This document shows positions 35,945 through 44,175 of a stretch of 64,000 nt of DNA, piece after piece (the stretch's first letter is position 1; the number at the start of each line of letters is the position of its first letter). Position numbers and translations under genes: made by a program. The notes beneath the pieces are model-generated. The model did no database searches, had not been told where the DNA came from, and saw nothing but the letters and a program-made list of their open reading frames with translations. This DNA comes from Pseudomonas sp. MM223. GTDB taxonomy: Bacteria > Pseudomonadota > Gammaproteobacteria > Pseudomonadales > Pseudomonadaceae. The stretch is taken from contig OX352322.1 in NCBI GenBank assembly GCA_947090765.1, forward strand, positions 229,501-293,500. The letters are read 5' to 3'.

Positions 35945-36795
35945 TGAACAGTTATCAACAGGCACCGGGGCGTATCGTTGGTCGTGGCCTGTCGATTTGC
36001 CTGGGGCACGGTAGCGAAGCGTTCGAGGCGGTACAGCGCCTGGACTTTACCGTGGCGCCTGGCGAGTTCGTCTGCATCCTTGGCCCTTCAGGTTGTGGCA
36101 AGTCGACGTTGCTCGGCGCCCTGGCCGGGCACCTGGTGCTCAGCAGCGGCCAGCTGAACGTGGACGGCCAGCCCGTTGCCGGGCCGTCACCGCAGCGTGG
36201 CATGGTGTTTCAGCACCACACCTTGCTGCCTTGGCGTAGTGTGCTCGACAACGTGGCCTTTGGCCTGAAGATGCAGGGCCTCGGCCGCGCCGAACGTCGC
36301 CGGCAGGCTGGCGAAATGTTGCAACTGGTGGGGCTGGCCGACTTTGCCGGGCGCTGGCCCAGCCAGCTGTCCGGCGGTATGCAGCAACGTGCCGAAATCG
36401 CCCGGGTGCTGATCAACCGCCCACGGCTGTTGCTGATGGACGAACCTTTCGGTGCCCTGGATGCGCAGACCCGTGCACGCATGCAGGAGCTGTTGCTGGA
36501 CATCTGGGCAAGCATCCGCACCACCGTGGTGTTTGTCACCCACGATATCGATGAAGCGCTGTTCCTGGCCGACCGCATTCTGGTGATGAGCCCGCGCCCC
36601 GGTCGCTTCATCGAGGACCTGCGCCTGGACTTTGCGCGACCCCGCCGCGCCAGCCTGCTGACCAGCCCTGAATTCACTCACCTCAAGCGTCATTGCCTGG
36701 CATTGCTGCGCCACGAGGAAGGCCGCGAACTGCCGCGCCTGACCCCGCTGGGCCTGCCGGACACTGACCATCCACCGCTACGGATCGCGCTATGA
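35944..36795 (+). CDS. ABC transporter ATP-binding protein, SsuB/TauB-like
   Basis: A 283-residue ATPase. Walker A GPSGCGKST, Q-loop VFQHHTLLPWRSVLDN, signature LSGGMQQRAEIARVL, Walker B LLLMDEPFGALD and THDIDEA. Importer ATPase for the preceding permease. ATG at 35944 shares one base with the permease stop. The 3' end overlaps the HEAT gene by 4 bases. Confidence 0.93.
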   Translation: MNSYQQAPGRIVGRGLSICLGHGSEAFEAVQRLDFTVAPGEFVCILGPSGCGKSTLLGALAGHLVLSSGQLNVDGQPVAGPSPQRGMVFQHHTLLPWRSVLDNVAFGLKMQGLGRAERRRQAGEMLQLVGLADFAGRWPSQLSGGMQQRAEIARVLINRPRLLLMDEPFGALDAQTRARMQELLLDIWASIRTTVVFVTHDIDEALFLADRILVMSPRPGRFIEDLRLDFARPRRASLLTSPEFTHLKRHCLALLRHEEGRELPRLTPLGLPDTDHPPLRIAL

Positions 36796-37757
36796 CTGAC
36801 CAAACGACCGACAACCCCGACATCCTTGCCCTGTTGCCTCGCCTTGATGCCCGCGACGCTGGCGTGCGCCGCATCGCCCTGATCGAGTTGGCCGACCTGG
36901 AAGACCCGGATGGCTTGCCATGGCTCACCGATGCACTGCTGGTGGACACCGACGAGGATGTGCGTGCCGAGGCCGCACGCCTGCTCGAGGCCTGGGAGGA
37001 ACCCGAAGTAGTGCAGGCCCTGTGTGCTGCGCTGGCCGATGCCGCCGAGCCGGTACGGCTGGCAGCTGCGCAGAGCCTCAGCGAACTCAAGAGCCTTGAA
37101 GCCGGGCAGCTGATCCTGCCGTGGGTCAAACACGCCGATGCCTTCGTCCGTGCCAGCGCCCTGCGTGCGTTGCGCGAGTTGCGCCTGGAGGATGCTGCCG
37201 AGCCTGCGCTGCTGGCGCTGGCCGATAGCGATGCTGCCGTGCGGCGCGAGGCAGTGGGCATTCTTGGCTGGCTCAAGCACCAGCCGGCGTTACTGGCACT
37301 GGCAACGCTCGCCGAAGCCGAGCCTGACACTGAAGTACGTCGCGCAGCCATCGGCGCGCTGGGCCTTGCCCGGGACAACTCGGTGTTGCCTGCGTTGGTG
37401 GCGGCATTGGCTGACCAGGCCTGGCAAGTGCGTGAGGAAGCCGCCACCACGTTAGGCAAGGTAGGTCAGGTACAAGCAGGCCCGGCGCTGGTGGATGCCC
37501 TTGCCGATGACTTCTGGCAGGTACGCCTGCGGGCCGCGCGTTCTCTGGGGCGGCTGCGGTATGCCGCTGCACTGGACGCGCTTGGTGTGTTGCTTGGCCA
37601 TGGCATTGCCAACCTGCGCAAGGAAGCGGCGCTGGCCCTGGGCGAGCTGGGCCAGGCGCGTGCCTTGCCGGTGCTGCAGGCTGCCGAGGCCGACAGCGAC
37701 CCAGAGGTGCGCAAGGCTGTGCGGATTGCCCTGGCGCAACTGCGCGGGGCAGCCTGA
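36792..37757 (+). CDS. HEAT-repeat protein, PBS-lyase/CpcE-like
   Basis: A 321-residue protein made almost wholly of about ten 30-residue alpha-alpha repeats with D...VR..A..ALG.L cores (for example DSDAAVRREAVGILGWLKH, DDFWQVRLRAARSLGRLRY, DSDPEVRKAVRIALAQL). It has no catalytic residues I recognise. The family serves as scaffold or chromophore/cofactor-handling lyase. Here it is translationally coupled (ATGA) to an importer ATPase and followed by a DUF971 gene, so a chaperone or assembly role for the flavoprotein-ferredoxin pair is plausible. Only one sulfur residue (Cys) after the initiator Met. Confidence 0.85.
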   Translation: MTDQTTDNPDILALLPRLDARDAGVRRIALIELADLEDPDGLPWLTDALLVDTDEDVRAEAARLLEAWEEPEVVQALCAALADAAEPVRLAAAQSLSELKSLEAGQLILPWVKHADAFVRASALRALRELRLEDAAEPALLALADSDAAVRREAVGILGWLKHQPALLALATLAEAEPDTEVRRAAIGALGLARDNSVLPALVAALADQAWQVREEAATTLGKVGQVQAGPALVDALADDFWQVRLRAARSLGRLRYAAALDALGVLLGHGIANLRKEAALALGELGQARALPVLQAAEADSDPEVRKAVRIALAQLRGAA

Positions 37758-38038
37758 TGAAAGCCCCGCAAGCCATTCGCAACCTGCGCGGGCCAGGGCA
37801 GTTGGTACTGCAATGGGAAGACGGCGAGCACAGCGTCAACCATACCCGTTTGCGCGGAGCCTGCCCTTGTTCACAATGCCGTGCGGCGCGGCTGTCGGGC
37901 GCGATCAGCCTGGTGCGTGACGATGTGCGCGTGGTGCAGATCGAGTCGCAAGGGTATGGCGTGCAACTGGTGTTCAGCGATGGGCATGAGCGCGGGATCT
38001 ACCCTTGGGCTTACCTGCGTGACCTGGTCAGCAAGTGA
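37757..38038 (+). CDS. DUF971 (GBBH-like N-terminal domain) protein
   Basis: A 93-residue protein with the DUF971 fold: LVLQWEDGEHSVNHTRLRGACPCSQCRAAR, then GVQLVFSDGHERGIYPWAYLR. The same domain forms the N-terminus of gamma-butyrobetaine hydroxylase, where it binds zinc through Cys/His. Stand-alone copies often sit beside iron-sulfur or molybdenum-related genes. Start overlaps the HEAT stop by one base (TGATG); last gene of the operon before a REP pair. Confidence 0.88.
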   Translation: MKAPQAIRNLRGPGQLVLQWEDGEHSVNHTRLRGACPCSQCRAARLSGAISLVRDDVRVVQIESQGYGVQLVFSDGHERGIYPWAYLRDLVSK

Positions 38039-38067
38039 AGCTGATCCCTCAGGCTACCGCATCCCCC

Positions 38068-38160
38068 TGTAGGAGCAGCCTTGTGCTGCGAAGAGGCCGG
38101 TAAGGCTAAAGATTATCTTCAACTGCAATGGCCTCTTCGCAGCACAAGGCTGCTCCTACA
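38068..38160. repeat. REP inverted repeat pair, near-copy of the 7.3 kb element
   Basis: Same arms and same spacer (TAAGGCTAAAGATTATCTTC) as the pair at 7263-7361. It separates the convergent DUF971 and atsC genes and probably forms a bidirectional stem-loop in the transcripts. Confidence 0.88.
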
Positions 38161-38195
38161 TGGCTTGTGTCTGCCCTGAAATTGTCGCCGGTCAT

Positions 38196-39059
38196 TCAAA
38201 GTGCAATCAGCTCCGGCCGTAGCCCCTCGACCCGTCGCACCGGCGGTGGCAGGTAGCCGCCATCCCCGGTGATCTGGTGCAGCACCTTTTCGCGCAGCCC
38301 ATGCAGTGCAACGCCGGTGCGCAACCGTGGGTGCGGCAGGTCGATCTCGACCACCGACTTGATCCTGCCCGGGCGTGGCTCCAGCACCACTACCCGATCA
38401 GCCAGGTACGTCGCCTCCTCGGCATCGTGGGTCACCAGCAAGGTGGTGATGCCTGCACGCTCGCGAATGGCCAGCAGCTCGTCCTGCAGTTGCTGGCGGG
38501 TCAGCGCATCGAGCGCACCAAACGGTTCGTCCAGCAGCAGAATCCGCGGGCTTGCCACCAACCCGCGGGCAATCGCCACGCGTTGGGCCATGCCGCCGGA
38601 AAGCTGGTGCGGGTACGCTGTCTCGAAGCCGGCCAGCCCCACCAGCAACACGAACTCATGCACACGGCGGGCACGCTCCCCTTGGGTCAGTGGCTCGTTT
38701 ACCAGGCCCAGGGCGATGTTCTGCTCCACGGTCAGCCAAGGGAACAGCCGATGCTCCTGGAACACGATGCCGCGCTCGCCACCGATGCCGCTGACGGTGT
38801 GCCCATCGACGCGGATGCTGCCGCTGTAGTCGGTGTCCAGGCCCACCAGCAAACGCAGCAAGGTAGATTTGCCACATCCGGACGCACCGACAATGGCAAT
38901 GAACTCGCCTTCGTTGATCGACAGGTTGAAGTTGCGGATGGCCTCGAATGGTTGGCCGTCCACCGTGAACACCTTGCCGACCCCCTCGAAGCTGACCAGC
39001 GGTGGGGTGGTGTCGGGCTGGTTGGCCGCCTGCAGGTGCGAAGTGTTGAATGCGTTCAT
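38196..39059 (-). CDS. atsC: ABC transporter ATP-binding protein AtsC-type
   Basis: A 287-residue importer ATPase. Walker A GASGCGKST, Q-loop VFQEHRLFPWLTVEQN, signature LSGGMAQRVAIARGL, Walker B LLLDEPFGALD and THDAEEA. It overlaps the permease gene by 4 bases (ATGA). Assignment to the sulfate-ester (ats) importer rests on the adjacent atsK and sftR-sftP-astA genes, as in P. putida S-313; by itself the sequence fits any SsuB/TauB ATPase. Confidence 0.82.
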   Translation of the reverse strand: MNAFNTSHLQAANQPDTTPPLVSFEGVGKVFTVDGQPFEAIRNFNLSINEGEFIAIVGASGCGKSTLLRLLVGLDTDYSGSIRVDGHTVSGIGGERGIVFQEHRLFPWLTVEQNIALGLVNEPLTQGERARRVHEFVLLVGLAGFETAYPHQLSGGMAQRVAIARGLVASPRILLLDEPFGALDALTRQQLQDELLAIRERAGITTLLVTHDAEEATYLADRVVVLEPRPGRIKSVVEIDLPHPRLRTGVALHGLREKVLHQITGDGGYLPPPVRRVEGLRPELIAL

Positions 39060-40657
39060 GCGGTTCTCCAGCGCGTAGCGCGCGATTCGAGGCGTTGTCC
39101 AAGGGTGCCGAGCAGGGCGCCGACCAGGCCGATCAGGACCATGGCGGCCATCACCTGGTCCATGCGGAACAGTTGCTGGGCGCCGATCATCAGGCTGGCG
39201 ATGCCACCGTCCGAGGGCATGAAGTACTCGGCGCCGATGGTGCCCAGCCAGGCGTAGATCAGCGACAGGCGCAGGCCGGCGAAAATCGCCGGGGCTGCGC
39301 CGGGTAGCACCAGCAGGCGCAGGCGTTGCCACAGGTTCAGGCGCAGGGTGCGCGCCGCTTCGCCCAGCTGTGGCGAGAGGCTGGCGATACCGCGCTGGGT
39401 AGCGATCAGCAGCGGGAAGAAGGCGGCCAGGCCAACGAACACAAGTTTGGCGCCTTCACCCAGGCCGAACCACGCAGTGAGCAGTGGCACCCAGGCGAAC
39501 AGTGCCACCTGGCGCAAGGCTGACAGGCTCGGCCCGAACAGGCGTTCGGCCGCGCTGGAAAGCCCCAGCAGCAACCCGGCCAGCAAGCCTGCGGTGCCGC
39601 CCAGCAACAGGCCGCTCAGGGTGCGTTGCAGGCTTAGCAACAAGGCTTGTGGCAGCGACCCATCGGCCAGGCCGACCAGCAGCGTGCGCAACACCTCAAG
39701 TGGCGAGGTGAGGATGTTCGGGTCAACCCAGCCAAAGCTGTTGCTGGCCTGCCACAGCGCCAATAGCGCCAGGGGCAGCAGCAGGCTTTGCCAGCCGCGT
39801 GGCACAGGCCCGCGCTGCTGCTCGCCAGTGGCTGGTTGCGGCCAATACAGCAGGCGCTTTTCCAGGGCAGAGAAGCTGCGCTCCAGCACGGCGCCGACCA
39901 GGCCGATCACCAGAATGCACAGCATCACCAGGTCGAGCATGAACAGTTGCCGCCCCCACACCATCAGGTACCCGATCCCTTCGCTGGAGGCCAGCAACTC
40001 GACCGCCAACAGCGAGGTCCAGCCGGTGGCCAGCGCCAGGCGCACACCAGTGAGGAAGGCGGGCAGGGCGGCCGGCAGTAACAAGCGCAGGAACAGTAGG
40101 TGCCGGGGCAGGCGCAGCGCCGCAGCGGCCTCACGCAATTTTGGCTGGGCATCGCGCACCCCCACCAACGTGTGCAAGGTAACGGGGACTACCACGGCTT
40201 TCACCAGCACCACCAGCTTGAGCAACTCGCCGATGCCGAAGAACAGCATGAACAACGGAATCCAGGCCAGGGTAGGGATTTGGGCCAGCGCCACGAAGGT
40301 TGGCAGCACCAGCGTCTGCGCCCGCCGCGAAGCCCCCAGCCACACACCCAGCAGCAATCCGCTGGCAATGCCCGCCGCCAGCCCCCAGAACAGCCGTTGC
40401 AGGCTTATCCACAAGTGCCCCCACAGCTCGCCCGAGCCAAACTCCAGCGCGCTTTGCCACACCAGCGCCGGTGCCGGCAGGATCTGCTCGCTCATCCAGT
40501 GCTGCCGGCTTGCCACTACCCACAGCAGCGCAATCAACACAGGCAGCAACCAAGGCAAAAAGCGGTCACGGCCATTGTGGGAGCGGCCTTGTGTCGCGAT
40601 AGGGCCGCGCAGCGGCCCCCGAAGCCACCTCCGATTCCTGTTCAGAACTCCATTCAT
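39056..40657 (-). CDS. atsB: ABC transporter permease with two fused permease domains, AtsB-type
   Basis: A 533-residue inner-membrane protein carrying two BPD permease domains in one chain. Domain 1 (about 35-270) has an EAA loop at QPKLREAAAALRLPRHLLFLRLLLPAALPAFLTG. Domain 2 (about 290-530) has SPQLGEAARTLRLNLWQRLRLLVLPGAAPAIFAG. One polypeptide would therefore supply both halves of the channel. The first 33 residues read through a REP element (RGPLRGPIATQGRSHN), and an alternative ATG at 40665 is out of frame and closes early. No better in-frame ATG exists before residue 54. The true N-terminus is uncertain. Confidence 0.8.
   Translation of the reverse strand: MNGVLNRNRRWLRGPLRGPIATQGRSHNGRDRFLPWLLPVLIALLWVVASRQHWMSEQILPAPALVWQSALEFGSGELWGHLWISLQRLFWGLAAGIASGLLLGVWLGASRRAQTLVLPTFVALAQIPTLAWIPLFMLFFGIGELLKLVVLVKAVVVPVTLHTLVGVRDAQPKLREAAAALRLPRHLLFLRLLLPAALPAFLTGVRLALATGWTSLLAVELLASSEGIGYLMVWGRQLFMLDLVMLCILVIGLVGAVLERSFSALEKRLLYWPQPATGEQQRGPVPRGWQSLLLPLALLALWQASNSFGWVDPNILTSPLEVLRTLLVGLADGSLPQALLLSLQRTLSGLLLGGTAGLLAGLLLGLSSAAERLFGPSLSALRQVALFAWVPLLTAWFGLGEGAKLVFVGLAAFFPLLIATQRGIASLSPQLGEAARTLRLNLWQRLRLLVLPGAAPAIFAGLRLSLIYAWLGTIGAEYFMPSDGGIASLMIGAQQLFRMDQVMAAMVLIGLVGALLGTLGQRLESRATRWRTA
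40576..40620. repeat. Single REP unit overlapping the 5' end of atsB
   Basis: TGTGGGAGCGGCCTTGTGTC GCGATAGGGCCGCGCAGCGGCC is one REP unit without its inverted partner. It lies within the open reading frame of atsB, encoding the peptide RGPLRGPIATQGRSH in the reverse direction. Confidence 0.8.
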
Positions 40658-40954
40658 CGGCCATCTCTCGAAGCGTTGTTAGGTTATTCACTTATGGAAT
40701 TAAAAAAATCATAAAGTGACTTTCAAGAGATAAGAGCATGCGTTCCCTGCATACGGAAGCCCCCTGCCGTTGCGTTTTCCTCATATTTTCCATGCGTTTT
40801 CCGCAAGCTGCCCGCAGGCCCGCATGCCGCCTGATTTATGCCTTTCAGTTACTAAAAGATGAAGTTTTGGTCTTTGTAGGTTCTAACAAGACCTGCCTAG
40901 CTTCTGGCCAAAGCGCCGGCCATCGCCGGTGGCAGCCTGCCAAGGAGCCTTGCC
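40658..40954. promoter_or_regulatory. Divergent control region atsB / atsR
   Basis: A 297-base intergenic region with an AT-rich stretch (40680-40735, TTATTCACTTATGGAATTAAAAAAATC) in a GC-rich setting. It must hold promoters for the leftward atsB-atsC and rightward atsR-atsK units. No clear palindrome was seen. In P. putida S-313 such genes respond to sulfur limitation. Confidence 0.5.
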
Positions 40955-41992
40955 ATGAAAACCCCGTTGCGCCACTTGATTACCGCCCTTGGGCTGGCCT
41001 TCACCCTCAGTGCCCACGCCGCTGAACCTGCCAAGCCAGAAAGCATTCGCATCGCCGTGCCCGACCTTAGCGCCGGCAGCAAGCCCAGCGCCGGTGGCGT
41101 GGTCGATGTATTGCGTGACCAGCAACTGCTGGAGAAGGCATTCGCCAAGGACGGCATCCGTATCGACTGGCACTTCTTCAAGGGCGCCGGGCCCGTGGTG
41201 AACGAGGCGCTGGCCAACGGCCAGGCCGACTTCGCCTATCTGGGCGACCTGGCTGCGATCGTCGGCAAGGCCAATGGCCTGGACACCCGCGTGCTGTCGG
41301 CGGGGGTGCGTGGGGTCAAGAGCTACCTGGGCGTGGTGCCCGGCTCTGGCATCAAGACCCTGCATGACCTCAAGGGCAAGCGCGTGGCGGTGTTCCGCGG
41401 CACAGCCAACCAGCTGTCGTTCGCCAGCGCCCTGGCCAGCCAAGGGCTGAGCGAGCGCGAACTGAAAGTCATCAACCTGGACTTCAACGCCGCCAACGCC
41501 GCACTGGCCGCCAAGCAGATTGACGCCACCTGGGGCCTGTCCAACCTGCTGTCGCTGCGTGAGCGCGGTTTGGTCGAACTGCCGGTCAACTCGCGGGACC
41601 TCGAAGGTGCCGGTAGCACCCAGGCGGTACTGCTGGGCACTGGCGATTTCATCCGCAAGTACCCCGAACTGGTCCAGCGCCTGGTCAACGCCCAGGAGCA
41701 GGCCAGCACCTGGCTGCGCGATGAGCACAACCGCCAGGCCTACATCGATCTGGTCGCCAGCAACGCCAACTGGCCGCGCAGCATCCTCAGCGATGACCTG
41801 GCCAAGGAAGACCTCGCCCACTACTTCGATCCACGCCTGGACGCTGACTTCCTCGGCCAGCTGCAGCAGGGCGTTGACCTGGCGGCCAAGGAACGCTTGA
41901 TCCGCCGTGGCTTCCAGGTAGCCGACTGGGTCGAACCGCGTTTCCTCGATGCTGCGCTGAAACAGGAACAGGCTGCGCAGGCCGCCCGCTGA
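40955..41992 (+). CDS. atsR: Sulfate-ester / sulfonate ABC substrate-binding protein AtsR-type
   Basis: A 345-residue periplasmic binding protein with signal peptide (LTLSAHA-AEP). SsuA-type fold: IRIAVPDLSAGSKPSAGGVVDVL, EALANGQADFAYLGDLAAI, GIKTLHDLKGKRVAVFRGTANQLSFASAL. After the initiator it contains no Met and no Cys, typical of proteins made under sulfur starvation. Followed 40 bases later by atsK in the same direction. The ATG is preceded by CAAGGAG. Confidence 0.87.
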   Translation: MKTPLRHLITALGLAFTLSAHAAEPAKPESIRIAVPDLSAGSKPSAGGVVDVLRDQQLLEKAFAKDGIRIDWHFFKGAGPVVNEALANGQADFAYLGDLAAIVGKANGLDTRVLSAGVRGVKSYLGVVPGSGIKTLHDLKGKRVAVFRGTANQLSFASALASQGLSERELKVINLDFNAANAALAAKQIDATWGLSNLLSLRERGLVELPVNSRDLEGAGSTQAVLLGTGDFIRKYPELVQRLVNAQEQASTWLRDEHNRQAYIDLVASNANWPRSILSDDLAKEDLAHYFDPRLDADFLGQLQQGVDLAAKERLIRRGFQVADWVEPRFLDAALKQEQAAQAAR

Positions 41993-42032
41993 ACCTTCAA
42001 AAACCCCGACAATGACTGCAAGGACCACGACC

Positions 42033-42938
42033 ATGAGCAATGCCGCCCTGGCCACCGCGCCACAAACCCTCGAACTCGACATTCACCCGGTTGCCGGCCG
42101 TATCGGCGCCGAAATCCGCGGTGTGCAACTGTCCGCCGACCTCGATGCCGCCACAATCGAGGCTATCCAGGCGGCACTGGTACAGCACAAGGTGATCTTC
42201 TTCCGCGATCAGACTCACCTGGATGACCAGAGCCAGGAAGGGTTTGCCAAACTGCTCGGCGAGCCGGTCGCCCACCCCACCGTGCCGGTGGTGGATGGCA
42301 CCAGCTACCTGCTGCAACTCGATGGCGCCGAAGGCCAGCGGGCCAATTCCTGGCACACCGACGTGACGTTCGTCGACGCGTACCCCAAGGCCTCGATCCT
42401 GCGCAGCGTGGTAGCACCGGCATCGGGCGGCGATACCGTTTGGGCCAACACGGCTGCGGCCTACCAGGAACTGCCCGAGCCGCTGCGCGAACTGGCCGAC
42501 AAGTTGTGGGCGGTGCACAGCAACGAATATGACTACGCCAGCATCAAGCCCGACGTTGACCCAGCCAAGCTGGAGCGTTACCGCAAGGTGTTCACATCGA
42601 CCGTTTACGAGACCGAGCACCCGGTAGTGCGTGTGCACCCGGTCAGTGGCGAGCGGGCGCTGCAATTGGGGCATTTCGTGAAACGCATCAAGGGCTACTC
42701 GTTGGCGGATTCGCAGCACCTGTTCGCTGTGCTGCAAGGGCATGTGACGCGCCTGGAAAACACCGTGCGCTGGCGCTGGCAGGCGGGGGACGTGGCGATC
42801 TGGGATAACCGCGCGACGCAGCATTATGCGGTGGATGATTATGGCACCCAGCCGCGGGTGGTGCGCCGGGTGACCTTGGCGGGAGAGGTGCCGGTCGGGG
42901 TGGATGGGCAATTGAGCCGGACAACCCGCAAGGGCTGA
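42033..42938 (+). CDS. atsK: Alpha-ketoglutarate-dependent alkylsulfatase AtsK
   Basis: Non-heme Fe(II)/2-oxoglutarate dioxygenase of the TauD family that oxygenatively cleaves alkyl sulfate esters to aldehyde and sulfate. The 301-residue product has iron ligands H108 and D110 in SWHTDV and a distal His in NRATQHYAV, with Arg residues for 2-oxoglutarate in RVVRRVTL. These positions match the AtsK numbering from P. putida S-313. No Cys and no Met beyond the initiator. Start chosen at MSNAALATAP to match AtsK, not the longer reading from 42012. Confidence 0.92.
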   Translation: MSNAALATAPQTLELDIHPVAGRIGAEIRGVQLSADLDAATIEAIQAALVQHKVIFFRDQTHLDDQSQEGFAKLLGEPVAHPTVPVVDGTSYLLQLDGAEGQRANSWHTDVTFVDAYPKASILRSVVAPASGGDTVWANTAAAYQELPEPLRELADKLWAVHSNEYDYASIKPDVDPAKLERYRKVFTSTVYETEHPVVRVHPVSGERALQLGHFVKRIKGYSLADSQHLFAVLQGHVTRLENTVRWRWQAGDVAIWDNRATQHYAVDDYGTQPRVVRRVTLAGEVPVGVDGQLSRTTRKG

Positions 42939-42955
42939 GCCCAGTAGAGAACCTG

Positions 42956-43051
42956 TGTAGGAGCAGCCTTGTGCTGCGAAGAGGCCGGTGCTGACACCAT
43001 CAATCTGCGATGTCTGCACCGGCCTCTTCGCAGCACAAGGCTGCGCCTACA
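42956..43051. repeat. REP inverted repeat pair between atsK and sftR
   Basis: TGTAGGAGCAGCCTTGTGCTGCGAAGAGGCC and its inverse, separated by about 35 bases, between the convergent atsK and sftR genes. It is well placed as a bidirectional 3' hairpin. Confidence 0.85.
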
Positions 43052-43068
43052 CCAGACTGCACAAACCT

Positions 43069-43983
43069 TCAGGTTTCGGTATCACAGGCAATCAACTGCC
43101 TGACCAGCCCCTGCGCCAACGGCGACAAGCCATACCCCACCCGGCTCACCACCCCATAGCGGGTATGGCACGCCTCTTCCTGCTCGGGCGTCAGGTCTGC
43201 CAGTTTCAACTTCACCAGCCCGCCCTCGCGTTGATACGGCCGCAAGTTGGCATTGCAGGCAATGCCGATGGTGTCCGAGTGCATCACCACATTCAGCAAC
43301 GCATACCCGTGCTCGCACTCCACCGCTGGCAGGAAGTCCTGCCGCCCGCTGAGATCGCTGAGGATCTTGCGGATGTTCGGCGGGCGGAAGGTGGTGGCCA
43401 TCGGGTAGTCGAACAGGTCTCGCGCCTGCACCGCTTCCTGCTCGGTCAGCGGGTGCCCGGCGCGGCAGCAGAAGTGCCAGCGCTGTGGCGTCAGCTTGTG
43501 CACCTGGTAATCCGGGTCGGACTCGAACTGGCGGGTGTCAGCGACAAAGAATTCGATCTCTTCGGCCACCAGCTTGCGGTTCAACGCCTGCCAGTTGTCC
43601 ACCTGGAAGCAGGTGCGCGCCGCCGGGTACTCGGCCACGAAGCGCGCCACTGCGCGCGGCACCAGGCCACCGGCTGGCGCAGGGCCGGAGCCGAAGCGCA
43701 CCACCCCGGTGGTAGCGCCGTTGAACTGGTGGATTTCGTTGACCAGGTTGTGCGCCCCGTGCACCAGGCGCCGCGAATGCTCCAGCACCAGCAAGCCCTG
43801 GCGGGTTGGCGCCAGCTCCTTGCTGGCGCGGTCCACCAGGCGGCAGCCGACGTTGTGCTCCAGGGTCTGGATGCTGCGGCTGAAGGCCGATTGCGACAGG
43901 TTCACGGCCGCCGCAGCGGCCACGAAACTGCGGTGCTCGACAAGGGCGATGTAGTGGCGCAGCTGACGCAGATCGATATGCAT
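43069..43983 (-). CDS. sftR: LysR-type regulator SftR
   Basis: A 304-residue LysR-family regulator. N-terminal helix-turn-helix MHIDLRQLRHYIALVEHRSFVAAAAAVNLSQSAFSRSIQTLE, then an effector domain. It is divergent from sftP across a 192-base region. In P. putida S-313 SftR activates sulfate-ester genes (sftP, astA, ats). Gene order and the arylsulfotransferase neighbour support the name; similarity was judged by eye only. Confidence 0.85.
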   Translation of the reverse strand: MHIDLRQLRHYIALVEHRSFVAAAAAVNLSQSAFSRSIQTLEHNVGCRLVDRASKELAPTRQGLLVLEHSRRLVHGAHNLVNEIHQFNGATTGVVRFGSGPAPAGGLVPRAVARFVAEYPAARTCFQVDNWQALNRKLVAEEIEFFVADTRQFESDPDYQVHKLTPQRWHFCCRAGHPLTEQEAVQARDLFDYPMATTFRPPNIRKILSDLSGRQDFLPAVECEHGYALLNVVMHSDTIGIACNANLRPYQREGGLVKLKLADLTPEQEEACHTRYGVVSRVGYGLSPLAQGLVRQLIACDTET

Positions 43984-44175
43984 TTTCTACATTAAAACCT
44001 TCGGTCAAATGCAATTGCTGACAAGGGTGAGTCCCCTTATAAAGGGTGTTACTTATTCCACTAAATATGAATTACAAATATTTATATCACTTAAAAGAAT
44101 ATAAGCCCGACTGACCGCGATTCGGTTCCGCCAACGGAAATGCTCGCCAGGGCCCACGCCTCAAGGAGCATTTGC
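43984..44175. promoter_or_regulatory. Divergent control region sftR / sftP
   Basis: A 192-base region, strongly AT-rich at 44040-44110 (ATATGAATTACAAATATTTATAT). A CCCTT-ATA-AAGGG palindrome (44034-44046) lies near the centre, and T-N11-A-type LysR boxes can be picked out in the ATATTTGTAATTCAT part. This is the likely SftR binding region. Confidence 0.55.
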
